This document shows positions 10,261 through 21,748 of a stretch of 64,000 bases of DNA, in pieces; positions within the stretch are counted from its first letter, which is position 1, and the number at the start of each line of letters is the position of its first letter. A program made the translations under genes and the position numbers. Where the stretch lies: assembly GCA_013995675.1 (NCBI GenBank), contig VWRR01000017.1, positions 310,001-374,000 on the forward strand. Direction: 5' to 3'. The stretch is from Cyanidiococcus yangmingshanensis. Lineage: Eukaryota > Rhodophyta > Bangiophyceae > Cyanidiales > Cyanidiaceae. The notes under the pieces are model-generated. The model did no database searches. It was not told the DNA's origin and saw only the letters and a program-made list of their open reading frames with translations.

Positions 10261-11847
10261 GACCTTGTGGAGCAGGCAGGGACAAGCGCTATTTTTCCCG
10301 TGTTGTCACCAGTCGTAAAGACGATCATCGTATTGGATCAGCTGGAACAGTGACTCGAACAGAACTGGAACACCGTGATGTAGAGGGTATCATCGACTGC
10401 AGCTTGGATACGTTGACGACGCTGCAACCATATGATCCAACGATTTGATACGAACAGGGCATATCTGGCTCGAGCTTTGATGTCACAGTTCCGGATAAGT
10501 GGTCAGTTCGTCAAGCACTTTGGCATGAATGCTTTCGACACGAGTTCGTTGCCGTCGCATCTGAAAGGGTGTCGATTTCCGTGTGTACCATCGAGGAGCG
10601 CTCGTTCGTGCTCGTATCGACGAACCATGCTCGGCGTTTGCGGATACTAGAAAGGCAGTTGGATTTATGACCACCCGGATTTTATTTCATACAGGGTGTT
10701 TATGATCGATCAGGAGGAACGGATGACTGTCATCGCAAAAAAAGCCTGCCTCTGGGCATGCAACGTCTTGCAGAGAACCAAACAAAGGGATATTGCGGAC
10801 AGTGATGTGAAGGCTTGTTCGATGTAGCACGGGCACAGTGCCGATTCGCTCGGTTCCGAGGAGACAAACACACCACCCCGCTGGAAGAATACCAAATGAT
10901 GACGTGACCTGAGTTGTATACGCGAAGCAAGAATGCAGGTATGTCGCCGTCGATGGTGAACTTTGAATAGGAGCCCAACTTGCCGGAATGGATGGTCCTC
11001 GATCACCGCCTATGCCCTGTTGGCCATCAGTGGTCCGCATTCGTCAAGCACATCTCGACGCCAATCGGTCTGGAGCCCAAACCAAGTGCACTTATTGGAA
11101 CAAAAACTTCCCGATCTACTGATCGATCGGCTATGTTGAACGGAAAAGAAGCGGATGCACCCTGATCCACCGACACTCAATCGAACGCTCCTTTCTCAAG
11201 TTCCCCAGATACTTCGATACGCACCCCAGTGAAAGAGACTTGTTCCGCAAACGAGCGTTCGCGGTAGAGCTTACCGATACTGCAAACTACCCGAACATGA
11301 ATGAGGCTAACCATGGTCATTGCCGAGATCAGCATAATAGCCACACAAGCGAGACCTTGTCTGCACAGAGCGCCAACGAGGAGCCAAACCGATCAAGCCA
11401 TGCATCTCTTGTATCCCTGTGACTTGCAAGGGATCTCATCGGTCTCAACGATAACCTTGATTCCGTCTTTTCGATACCTTTGGGAAACAATCGCTTCGCT
11501 TGGCTTGCATTCCAAAGCCAATGGCTTGAGCATCGCTTTCGTCGTTTCCAGGGCATGCTCCCCGAAAACAATGCCACAAGTATGTTTGGAGATGAATCAG
11601 CCTCTAACCAACCATCAATGCAAGATCATCCCGACATGATCGAAGGTTAAAGATATCATAGAAAGCTCGATCGGAATGAATCAGGGGATGAACTCGTATT
11701 TTTTCTCCAGACGTTCGGCCAGTCGGACGCAGTCGGCCGCGGACGTTCGAGCGCGGCCACCCGCCATTCGTCGCAAGGACGGTTTTCCTGTTCAGAAACG
11801 GTTGCGTCGTTGAACGAGACTGTCTCTGTCTTTTGTCATTCTCTGTG
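10261..11847. other. Intergenic, 1.59 kb
   Basis: This lies between GH36 and beta-COP, both on the plus strand. Only short unrelated frames occur. I see no repeats, RNA genes or recognisable coding sequence. Confidence 0.55.
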
Positions 11848-14800
11848 ATGACAACCGCTCTAGAAAAGCAGTGTACGTTACTCATCAGCTATGAACGAGG
11901 TGTGCCGATTTTGTTGCGTTCTTCGTTTGGGGAGCAACGTCTCGGCGGAGGTAACCTTGAGGCCGGCTCGGAGGGTGCGAGCGCAGCTCTCGTAGGACAG
12001 TCATCCGGCGGTGGCATGCCTGGTGTGCCGTCAGCCCTCACCAAAACCATGGCTGGATCTGGAAGCGGATCTAGTTCTTTGGGGTCTTTGGGTGCGTTTG
12101 GCGGAGCACAAGGGAGTACGCTTGCCAAGGTGGAGCGGTTCGTGGGGAACGTCTTGTCGGCTGCGGCGGAGGCAGCTGCAGCAGCGACAGCGGCTGCCAG
12201 CAACGGCTATGACTCTGCCGACGGCTCCGACGAAGGTGCCGGTGCCGAGGATGGTCTCGTCGAGTCCGTTCTGGGACTCGGATTGTCTCGGTTTCGCAAG
12301 ATGGCTGCTCAAGGGGCCACCTGGACGGTGAACGATCTACGTCAGGGTCTCGAGTCGAGCGACGTCGCGGACAAGATCATCGCGCTTCGTCCTGCTCATC
12401 CTGATGCAACTGAATGGAGAAATACCTGCTGGTCAGCAGGGTTCGCTACTGATGGCCGTCATTCGCTATGCCCTACCGAATGAGGATAATCAACTGCGCA
12501 AACTCTGTTTACTGTACCTCGAGATTGTCGACAAGACAGGTCGCGATGGTAAGATGCTGCCAGAGATGATTTTGGTTTGCAACCTTCTTCGAAATGAATT
12601 GATTCATCCGAATGAGTACTCAAGGGGGTGCGCATTGCGACTTTGCTGCAAACTGAATGAGGCCGAGCTTTTGGAGCCGCTGGTACCTGCGATTCGCCAG
12701 AATTTGGAACATCGACATGCCTACGTTCGACGAAACGCTCTGCTGGCGGTTGGTTCACTTTATCGGCGGTTCCCGCACCTCATTCCAGATATCTCAGAAC
12801 TGATCATGCAATATCTGGAGAATGAGCATGATCAGAGCTGCAGACGGAACGCGTTCTTGGTGCTGATCCAAGCGGACCAGCGGCACGCGGCAACCTATCT
12901 GCTGCAGCATGCTGAACAGCTGCCGTCGTGGAATGAGGTCATGCAGATGGCGGCACTGGAGCTTATTCGTCGCACCAGCGCTCATGACCCGAACGAGAAA
13001 GCGGCGTTTGTCAAACTTATCTTCGCATTGCTCCAGTCGCCGAATGCTGCTGTCGCTTTTGAAGCGGCGCAGACACTCGTCCGTCTGAGTGCAGCACCGA
13101 CGGCAATACGAGCCGCGGCGTCTACTTATTGTCAACTGTTGCTGACGCAAAGCGATAATAATGTGAAGCTGATTCTCATCGACCGCATCACCGAGCTTCG
13201 CCACCAGTTTGCGCAGATCGTACAGGAGCATCTGATGGAGCTGCTGAGAGCGCTATCATCGCCCGACTTGCACGTCCGTCAACGCGTGCTTGACCTCGCC
13301 ATGGGCATGGTCGGTCCGCGAAATGTAGAGGAAGTTGTTGCCGCTTTGCGCAAGGAGCTGAACCGTTTGGCTGAGAGCACATCAAGGGAGGAGAGTGAGT
13401 CAGAACCTTTACTGACATACCGACAGATGCTCATCCGCGCGATTCATCAATCCGTCATTCATTACCCGGAGATTGCGGCTCGAATGTTAGGCAGTCTAAC
13501 GGACTTTTTAGGGGATGCTGCCGGTCTCGCCGGTCCCGAAGTGATTGCGTTCCTGCGCGAACTTGGCGAACTTTATCCGCAACTTTGCGAGGTTATCATG
13601 AGGCGTCTTCTGGACGCTCTACCCATGATTTGTTCGGGGCGAGTTTTTCGCGGCGCGCTCTGGACTTTGAGCGAGTTCTGTTCGTCACCAAAGGAGCTCG
13701 TTGATGCGTTTGCAGCGATCTCGCAACAGATCGGAGTGTTGCCTCTAACGCTGGCCTCTGATAGCAACTCGACCAGCGCATACGAGCTGGATAACGAGTC
13801 TGGTGCACAAGTGCCACCATTCTCCGCTAATGAGCATTGGCAAGCCGTCAGTGACCATGATGGTGATGATCATTTTGGTCCAGAATCCGCTGCTCAGCCT
13901 GCGAAGCTGTTGGAATCAAGTGCAGCGCGAAATCCAAAGCGGTCGTCTCGTCCTCGGGTGCTGCCCGACGGCACCTATGCAACCGAGAGTGCGTATACCA
14001 TGATGGTGAGTGAGCGAACCGCCCACCGAACAGCAGAACTGGATGGCCAGCCAGGATGGCTCGAGGGGAGCGCTCCAACGCTGCGGAGACTCTTGCTTCA
14101 GGGCGACAACTTTTTGGGTGTCTCCGTGGTAAGCACGCTCACGAAATTGGCGCTTCGGCTCAACCAAGCGCATGCAGCGGGAGACAATGTCCAGTCGACG
14201 CCTTCGGTGTGTCGTCGAGCGACCGCGTACGCGCTCCTTTTGAGTGCATCGCTTCTGCGGGTTGGACGCTTCCGAACGGAGCCGGCAACTCGTCTCGATG
14301 CCGATGCAGCGGAACGGATTGCCTCATGCATCCAGGTTTTACTCCAAGCAATGGAATCTCGTCTGGATCCAGTCGTGTTGCACTTGTGGCTGGAGAGTTC
14401 TCACCTTGCGTTTTGTGAGATGCTGAGAAAACACCGTGCCACGGAGGCCGCATTGGCGAGCGCGCGGGCCATGGATGATCAGCTACCTCCCGATACACTG
14501 ATTGACTTTCGTCTCTTGCATGCTCGACGTAACTCGACGCTTCCAATGAAGCCTTTTGAAAGGTCATCGACGCTGAAGGAAGGCAGCAACGCTGCAACCA
14601 TCGATTCTTCGATGGATGACGCCGAGTTGGCTGCTCGCGGCGACTCAACCGAGCGCTCTCCGCTTCGAGACTTTAACCTGCGACATTTGCACGCGCTATC
14701 AGGACTTGGGGATCCGGTCTATGTGGAAGCGCAGATCACCATGCATCAGTACGATATCATGCTGGATATCTGGATGTTGAATCAGACTGAACAAACTTTA

Positions 14801-15415
14801 CAGAACGTTTGTGTAGAGCTGTTCACGCTCGGTGATTTACGTCTGTGCGAGCGCCCGAGCCCGCTCGTGCTGGCCCCGCAGCAGTCACGACACATTCGGG
14901 TGGCACTCAAGGTCTCCTCTACCGACACTGGTGTGATCTTCGGCAACCTGGTGTTTGATCGTGTCCGCTCAAGTGTTGGTAGCGGCTCGGAGAACGGCAA
15001 CGGTTGGGTGATTGCCCTCCACGAGATTCGCCTGGATGTCATGGAGTATCTGCGACCAGGCGATATTGGAGAGACCGCGTTTCGCACCATGTGGGAAGAG
15101 TTCGAATGGGAGAACAAGGTCGTGATTCGTTCGAAACTAGGCAGTCTCAGCCATCTGCTTGAGTTGGTTGCCGAAACCTTGCATATGCGTTGTCAGAGTC
15201 CACGCAACATCGAGCAACAGAGTGGTTTTCTGGCCGCCAATCTCTACGCAACAAGCGTTTTTGGAGAGCACGTCTTGGCCAACATCAGTGCTGAGTGCCT
15301 TCCTGATGGCACGATTCAAGGCGCTGTTCGTATTCGCAGCAAGACCCAGGGGTTGGCGCTCTCGCTTGGTGATCGACTCGGACAGACTGCCGCGCTTACA
15401 GACTCGGTATCGTAA
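11848..15415 (+). CDS. COPB1: Coatomer subunit beta (beta-COP), split by one +1 frame change
   Basis: Two overlapping frames encode one beta-COP of about 1,188 residues (human about 953). Frame one starts at the ATG at 11848 and carries the N-terminus (QCTLLISYE), a Gly/Ser/Ala-rich stretch of about 120 residues absent from human, then NDLRQGLESSDVADKIIAL. The second frame resumes with LLILMQLNGEIPAG and the HEAT-like adaptin solenoid (EMILVCNLLRNEL, AELLEPLVPAIRQNLEHR, LSAAPTAIRAAA, QSDNNVKLILIDR). The C-terminal appendage is clear (YDIMLDIWMLNQTEQTLQN, LGDLRLCERPSPLVLAPQ). Across the junction, ALR plus LLILMQLNGE aligns without gaps to human ALKKVIIMILNGE if one base within 12385-12391 is skipped. 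Beta-COP is a core subunit of the COPI coat for Golgi-to-ER and intra-Golgi transport. Confidence 0.93.
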
Positions 15416-15928
15416 ACACGACAGCACTCTTGGCTTGGTCAGATCAAAGAGAATGATCCATGCACCTTTCACCAAGTATTCATCATGGTCTGGTGCTCAT
15501 TGCCGACGTCATCGCGTCTGAAGATCTGACGATTCGAGCGAACCCTATCTAGGTGGAAAGCATTGGGTCCGCGTCATCTCGATCCTCGGTTCTTCTGCAC
15601 ACCCGTTTCCCTATGAAGAAGGATTCGCTCGAGACATTGATAGAAATTTCAGTGTCTCTCTGTAAAGTTTTGTGATGCCTCTCTGGAATGTTTTGGCCGG
15701 CAGATAGAAATCGATCTTCGAAACGGTTTCCAAAGGGAAACCCCCACGCTTACTCGATCACGGCCACAACATACTGCATCAAAGAGGTCCATGGATTGCA
15801 TCGTTCTTGGAGGGACCCAGAGACAGGTGCTGCCTTCAACCTGGCAAGCGCTATCCCATCGAATTCCTGCACTGCATCGACACATTGGATAGGGCATCGT
15901 GCGGCATGAGGATGTTTTAAGGAACTGG
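15416..15928. other. Intergenic, 513 bp, convergent gene ends
   Basis: This lies between the beta-COP stop and the THOC2 stop. Nothing recognisable was seen. Confidence 0.6.
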
Positions 15929-18900
15929 TTACAATCGAGGTTGTTGTTGTTGTTGTTGGCGCTCGTCTCGTGGTGCACCAGTGGTGCGTTGGGGTTGCGC
16001 AGTCCCCCCCGTGCTGGCCAGAGACGCTGTATGCCGCATGCCTTGAATGGTCCGACGTTCCTGGCCTGGCTTGACCAGCTTTCCATTGGCATCTCGTTCG
16101 CTGCTAGGACGAGGCCCAGTCCAGTGCTCGCTCGAGCCAGTGATCTGCGGATTCAGCACACGTTTTCTGGGTGGCTCGTTCGCGGTCAAGGCAACGTTGG
16201 GCCTCCGTTCAGGTACCGCCACACGACGTTGGGCGCGTGGCCATGAACCAGGTGGAGGTCGATGGGGTCGCTCGCGATGCGAAAGACTGGGATCTTCACG
16301 TCCAGGTCTCTCATCGGAGCGCCTTGGATTTGAAGAAACGTTCGGGGGTCGTGCAGGCACGCTGCTTCGACGCGCACCGATCCTAGTGTCTGGTCGCTCT
16401 GGGCTCGTGTCGGTATTTGCACGAGGATGATGTGCGGATGTCGATGAGCTGCCCATCGCTCGTGATGAAAACGCTCTTGCTTCGGGTCTTGGCCCACCAG
16501 ACGTCCGTTGGGGAGCACGACGCGCCTCCAGTCCAAGTCGTCGTGCTCGGAGTCGCCCAAGATAACTCGTGGCGAGCGTCAAAATATCTGTATGTTGTTC
16601 ATCATCATCGCTGACGTTCTGCTCTCGCTCTATGATGCTGGAGAGCGCTTTCTCGATACGCTCGCCGGCGGTATGGCTTCGCGATGGGAACTCTTCTACC
16701 ATGATATTGAGTGCCCGTAAGATATTGCCCAGGCTCAAGTGGGCGCTTTCACACGAGACGCGTTCAGGATTGCGTTCATGGCCTGGCTCGCTGTCCATGT
16801 CCGGTGTGACTTGATGGCTCGCTGTACCGCTGGACAGCGTTCGCTGCTCCGTAAGAGGCCTCGGCAACATCTCCAGGGCGTCACACGCCACATTCAGCAT
16901 TTTCTCGCGCATGAGTTCGTACCAGAGGACAAATTGAGACCACTGGCAGGGAGCACCGCCACGGCCCTGGAACGCTGCGCTCGAAAGGCGTTGACGCTCC
17001 CAGGAGTCTGGACCTTGGCGCCGCCATCGGTCCACAAGGCGGAGCATCTCGCGCACAAAACGTGCCATGCGAATGCATTCAAGCCTTGTCATGCCCTGTA
17101 AAAGCAAGAATGCTGTTTTGAACAGAATGGTGAGCAAGAGCAGCAGATTGAATGGCGCGATATTCGGCTCTCGGGCAAGTAGAAGCATCCAGGCCACCAC
17201 GCAGCGGTACTCTGCTGGAGCCGCCAGTACGCGTGGCAGAAAACATCGCTCAAGGAGAAACTCTGCGACGAGTTGTACCCGCTCATCCTGCTCGTCGGCA
17301 TTCACTTGATGCCGGGTGCTTGGCCCAAACCACTGGAGGGAGGCACGGTCCGGCGGCTGGTCCGTGCTCCAGAACAGATACAACCAATCGGCGGAAACGA
17401 GCTCAGATAGCGTGCTCACCCCTGCCTTGCTCAAGCGAGCCGCACGACGCGAGTCTTCGGCGATAAAGAGCGCGCTTATGCTGCGCTTGAGGGAGTCAGG
17501 TCCGAGCGCATGACGATGCGACGGTGATGGTTCAGTGCGATTCCGTATGCGAAAGAGATAGAGGTAGCCTGCTGTCGAGAGAGACTCGCTCATTTCTTCA
17601 GCGGCCGTCGTGCTCACCCATGACTCGCCAGCGCCTGTTTCCGACGCTTCCCTCAACATCCATGCTATTCCTAAGAAGCGCGCAAGTTGCAAAAAAGTCG
17701 CATGCAACGCGTCTACGAGCGCAGCGAGTGCCTTGAGGCTCAGATCTGCATGATGGGGTTCAGCAACCAAGCGCTGCTTTGCGTTGTCGATCGCGACCAG
17801 TAGCGACCAGACTTTGAGGTTATCATGACGACCAGGGTCGCTTCCAGAGGCCCGTTCCAAAAGGTTCCACGAGCCGGACTTGGACGAGCGATCATTCGCC
17901 AGCTGTGGCTGGTCTTTTGCAAGCGACTCCAACTGCGCGTCGCTCATCATTTCATCATCCCACGGTTGGATACCTCCCATGCACTCTAGCGCGCGCTGAA
18001 CGAGCGCATAGAAAGCATAGTCGCCTTGTATCATCCGCTCATAGGCGAGGTGTAGGAGTGCCCTCCACCAGTCGTCGAGCACGCGGCACAACGCATCCCA
18101 AGGTGCAGAATCCGTTCGGGAGGTATCGATACTCGACGCTGCTAGACGGTATGTTGCGAGTCGCTGGGCCAGTCGAACGCTGAGCTGCACCACAAGCTCT
18201 ATGGTGTTGAGGAACCAGGGCGCGATCCCGGTGCCGTCTCGACGTAGACGCGGTCGGCTGTTCGTCTGTGGACCAGCTAATTCGTCCAAGGTTACTGCAA
18301 AGAAAACGTCGAGAGAAAAGGCAGTGGCGTAGATCATCTCTGAGGGGTACGCTCTCGTTGTCTGCTCTGCGGCTCGTAGTGGCCAAACGAGCATGTCTGC
18401 GACAGGGACCACCAAGTTGTCATAGCTTTGAATTTGCTCCATGATGATTCGAGAGACGCTCCACGGGCCACTGTTCAGGACAGGTTCCAGTGACTTGGCG
18501 ATCATCCCGACCGTATCTCCAGCCAAGCGTCGTAGCAGTCGCTTACCCATACTACGATAGAGTGCCTGCCAAAACGGAATGAGCACCGAATCGGTTGTAT
18601 CGTCAGTCGTTAGAGAGCGCTGCCCGTGGCAGTGCGGGTGCAAGTACAGCGCATACCTCTGTGAGTACGCAAGATGGCGCAACGGCGAGTCTGGGTGTTC
18701 GAAAATCCATCGAGAGACCCCAACGCTTCCTTGTGAGCATAGCACTGCTGGAACGAGCGATTCTGTGACTAGCCATGTGCAATCAGTGCCATGCTGGTCG
18801 CCAGCGAGCAACGAGGTCTCCTGGTCACCTTTCGAGCGAATGGTCGACTTGTTGACGATCGACCATATCGCCACGAGCAGTTCAGGCCGCTGCGCCATAT

Positions 18901-20944
18901 GGCCACCCAGGTAGCGGCACGCCTGAAGCAGCGCACTTGTCGAATGTGCAGTCAAGTCCATGGTTCCGTCTGGGTGGCGCAGCTGGTCCTCAGCGACCTA
19001 TTGTCGTTGCTGCACTCATTTGTACCTGATCCTCGTTCGCAAGTCTCACGTGCCGTAAAACGTATGCGAATAAGGCGTATCGCAAAGGTGCGGACCGAGT
19101 AGATGAGCTCCAGTCGACATTTGCCGGCTGCCGAGTTTGGATCCAGGTCAGCCAACCACTCGTATTGGATCCAACGCTGCACGAGGCTAAACTCGTCATG
19201 ATCAATCAGCGCTGCCAAGAGGGCGAGCTGGCCAGCCAGCGGAGCCAATAGACCAGGCACACCCAGTGACTCATACAGCGTATCAATGGCTTTCATTGCA
19301 GTGTCCGTCTCGGTTGAGACAGCTGCAGAGGGATCCCTCCGTCCGCGAGCCAGCGCCTTTGGAAACATTTTTTTCTGTGGACGAGTCTCGGTCGACGAGG
19401 CGAACACGCAAGAGCTCTTTTGTTTGCGAGCGAATCGCTGCAGCAAGGTCATCCCAGTATGCTGCAGCCGTTCGCAACTCGTTTCCCGTACCAACAAACT
19501 CCGCTGGATTTGTTCTGGGTGCTTCGAACACCCTCGAGACGCCGAGCGTTGTCGAAGCGCTCTGTTGTGGTGATAACGATACACGAGACGCTCCCTGCAT
19601 CCACACCTTTCCCTCAAGCAAGTGTGGCCAAAGTTGTTCCAATGAAACGATGTTCTCATGGATCAGACGAGCAGCGGCCAAGAAGACCGCCTCAGGTAGC
19701 CGCTCTGGCGATGTCGCTCTCTGGTATGCAACGCATGCAGAGGCAGTTTGCATTTGCTGAAGACGAAACCCCAACAGTTGAGCAACCACACGACCTGGAA
19801 CGCGACGCAGACAGGCAATCAAGTACTGCTCCAAGTGCGCGTCGGTAACGCTCGATATCGTCTTGCTTTCCGACGGACTAGCCAGCTGCCTGTCCCCGTC
19901 GACGGACACCGTCTTGCTTCTTGCTGCAGATTCAACAGCAGGTTGGATGTTCTGTTGGGCTGCATCTCGTCGACATCGCAGTTTCCACTCATGGGCAGCG
20001 ATAAGCAACTGAATCTCTAAATCTGTGATTCGATTCGGTTCCAGCTGAAATACCGACAAGTTTTCATCAGATATCGTATGGACTGCCTCTTCTGGTGTCA
20101 TGTCGACAGAGACGCCCTCGGCTGTTCGCCGAGTACCAGCACTCTCCATCCATGCCGTCAGTGCACAGAGAAGACTCGCGAATCCTTGCGGCTGTTCGCA
20201 AAAGGCGTTGAACACCGGTTGCGTATAGTTCACTCTGGTGTGCAGTCGACGCAGAAACCGAGTCCAATGTTCTCGCTCATTGAGCGTTGGCACGAGTCCG
20301 GTTCTGAGCCAGGCCTCAGCAGGTAGCCATCGCCCCAGTGTTGCTGGTGTCATCCATTCTTGACTTGAGACCAGGCGAAGAAGCTCTTGCCAACGCTGTC
20401 TCTGCCACGTTGGCCATGAGGCCACCGATGGGCCAAGCTCCTTTGGCTTCTCGAGTGTCACAGATAGGTAGAGGCACCAAAGCGCTCGTGCCAAGGCCTC
20501 ACCAAAACGCTGCCTTGATTCATCGCGAGTACAAGCTTGAGCAAGCGCTTCGAGTTCAGCACGAACCGCCTCCAGCCTGGTTTGCCACAGCGTTTGGGTC
20601 CAGTCTTGCTGCTCATTGTCAGCTGTTGACACTGCGAGCTCTGCATCGCGAACGAAAAAGTCTCGTACCGAGACGAGAACGGCGTCGATCGCTCCATCGC
20701 TGGGAGAGTCGTCCTGGGCCACAGCTCTACGAGACGAACGCTTTTTAGCGTGCTCGGTTGGGGTTTCAAGCTTTTCTTCACCATGAGGTCCCTCTATTTC
20801 CGAACCATGAGCGTTTTCGGTCGGCTCCGAACCAAGACGAACCTCCGCTGCTCGAGACCGTGTTCGACGACGAGTTGGTGCTTCAGGTTCTAGACCTACT
20901 CCGAGTCGCTCCAGCTCAGTTGTCCTTCGCTTCCGAGCAGGCAT
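15929..20944 (-). CDS. THOC2: THO complex subunit 2 (THO2/THOC2), spread over three frames
   Basis: Three successive minus-strand frames together match THOC2 along its length, giving about 1,670 residues. Frame A (to 19283) has VNYTQPVFNAF, LSVFQLEPNRITDLE and VVAQLLGFRLQQMQ, like human FNLLREEN, FNLDPNRVLD and CHILGFKF. Frame B (about 19370-19000) has the ALIDHDEFSLVQRWI region. Frame C (to 15929) has QIQSYDNLVVPVADMLVWP, like human IQKYDNLITPVVDSLKYL, DWLYLFWSTDQ and the ERCFLPRVL helical region. The C-terminus is Arg/Pro/Ser-rich and ends in a polyglutamine run encoded by a TTG repeat. A-to-B needs a +1 shift at an A7 run (plus 19368-19374). B-to-C is a net -1 or a short intron. I start at MPARKRRTTE (20944); an ATG at 21136 is possible. 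THO couples transcription to mRNA export. Confidence 0.85.
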
Positions 20945-21748
20945 CCCGTATATGAACACGAAAGGAGTTCTCAACCCGATCGCAGCCGAAAAACGAGTGA
21001 TCGCTCTGAACGGCTGCTCAGCGGGGTAAAGCCACGAGACTGCCAATACTGTTTGGGGAAGAACACGCCACGGTTGCGTTCTTTTCCACCCAGACGTTGA
21101 GCGGTGTCGGTTGGTGCCCAGGTTGCGTCGCGTCATGGAGTTGGAACTGATGAGGATCAGTTCCTTCAAGTTCCAATCGTGGTTTCTTTGAACGACTGAT
21201 GGGTTCTATAAGTTAGAGGCCTCGCCTGAAGGCAAGAACCAAACCAGTGGTTTCTCGTCGTGCTCAACCTTCAGGGGACGGGTGGAGCGCCTTGTGCTGC
21301 CTCGCTCGACCATGTTCACTTTTTGGTCGATAGAACCCATTCCAGTGAGAGACGTGGAAGATGTTCTGGTTTGGTGAGCGGTGCGCTCCCATCACAGGTA
21401 CCAGGCGGTGATGAAAAGAGCTGCGTTGGTGCTGCTGGTGCTGCAGCGTCTCGAACGTCTATGGTGCTCCGAGCAACTCGTTGAAAAGTCCTTTTCATCT
21501 AAGAAACTAGGCCAATGGTCGCATGGAAACAAGGAGGTACTCTCAAAAACCATCTATTTTAGAGCGCTGAACCATAACGAGGCGTTCGATCGGTTCCCGA
21601 TTGCAATCCTGGACTTGGTTAGAAGAAACCCGCAGTGGTCGACAGACCACCTATAGGGTCAGGGTTCTGAGCCAGGCACAAGCAAGCGAGATCGTCATCG
21701 CTGATCATCCCAAGAGATAGACATGTTCCTTGCATAGCCTTAGGCAGA
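20945..21748. other. Intergenic, about 800 bp, upstream of THOC2
   Basis: This lies between the Pcf11 stop and the THOC2 start, both on the minus strand. The THOC2 frame stays open to 21169, so up to about 75 more N-terminal residues are possible. Nothing else is recognisable. Confidence 0.55.
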
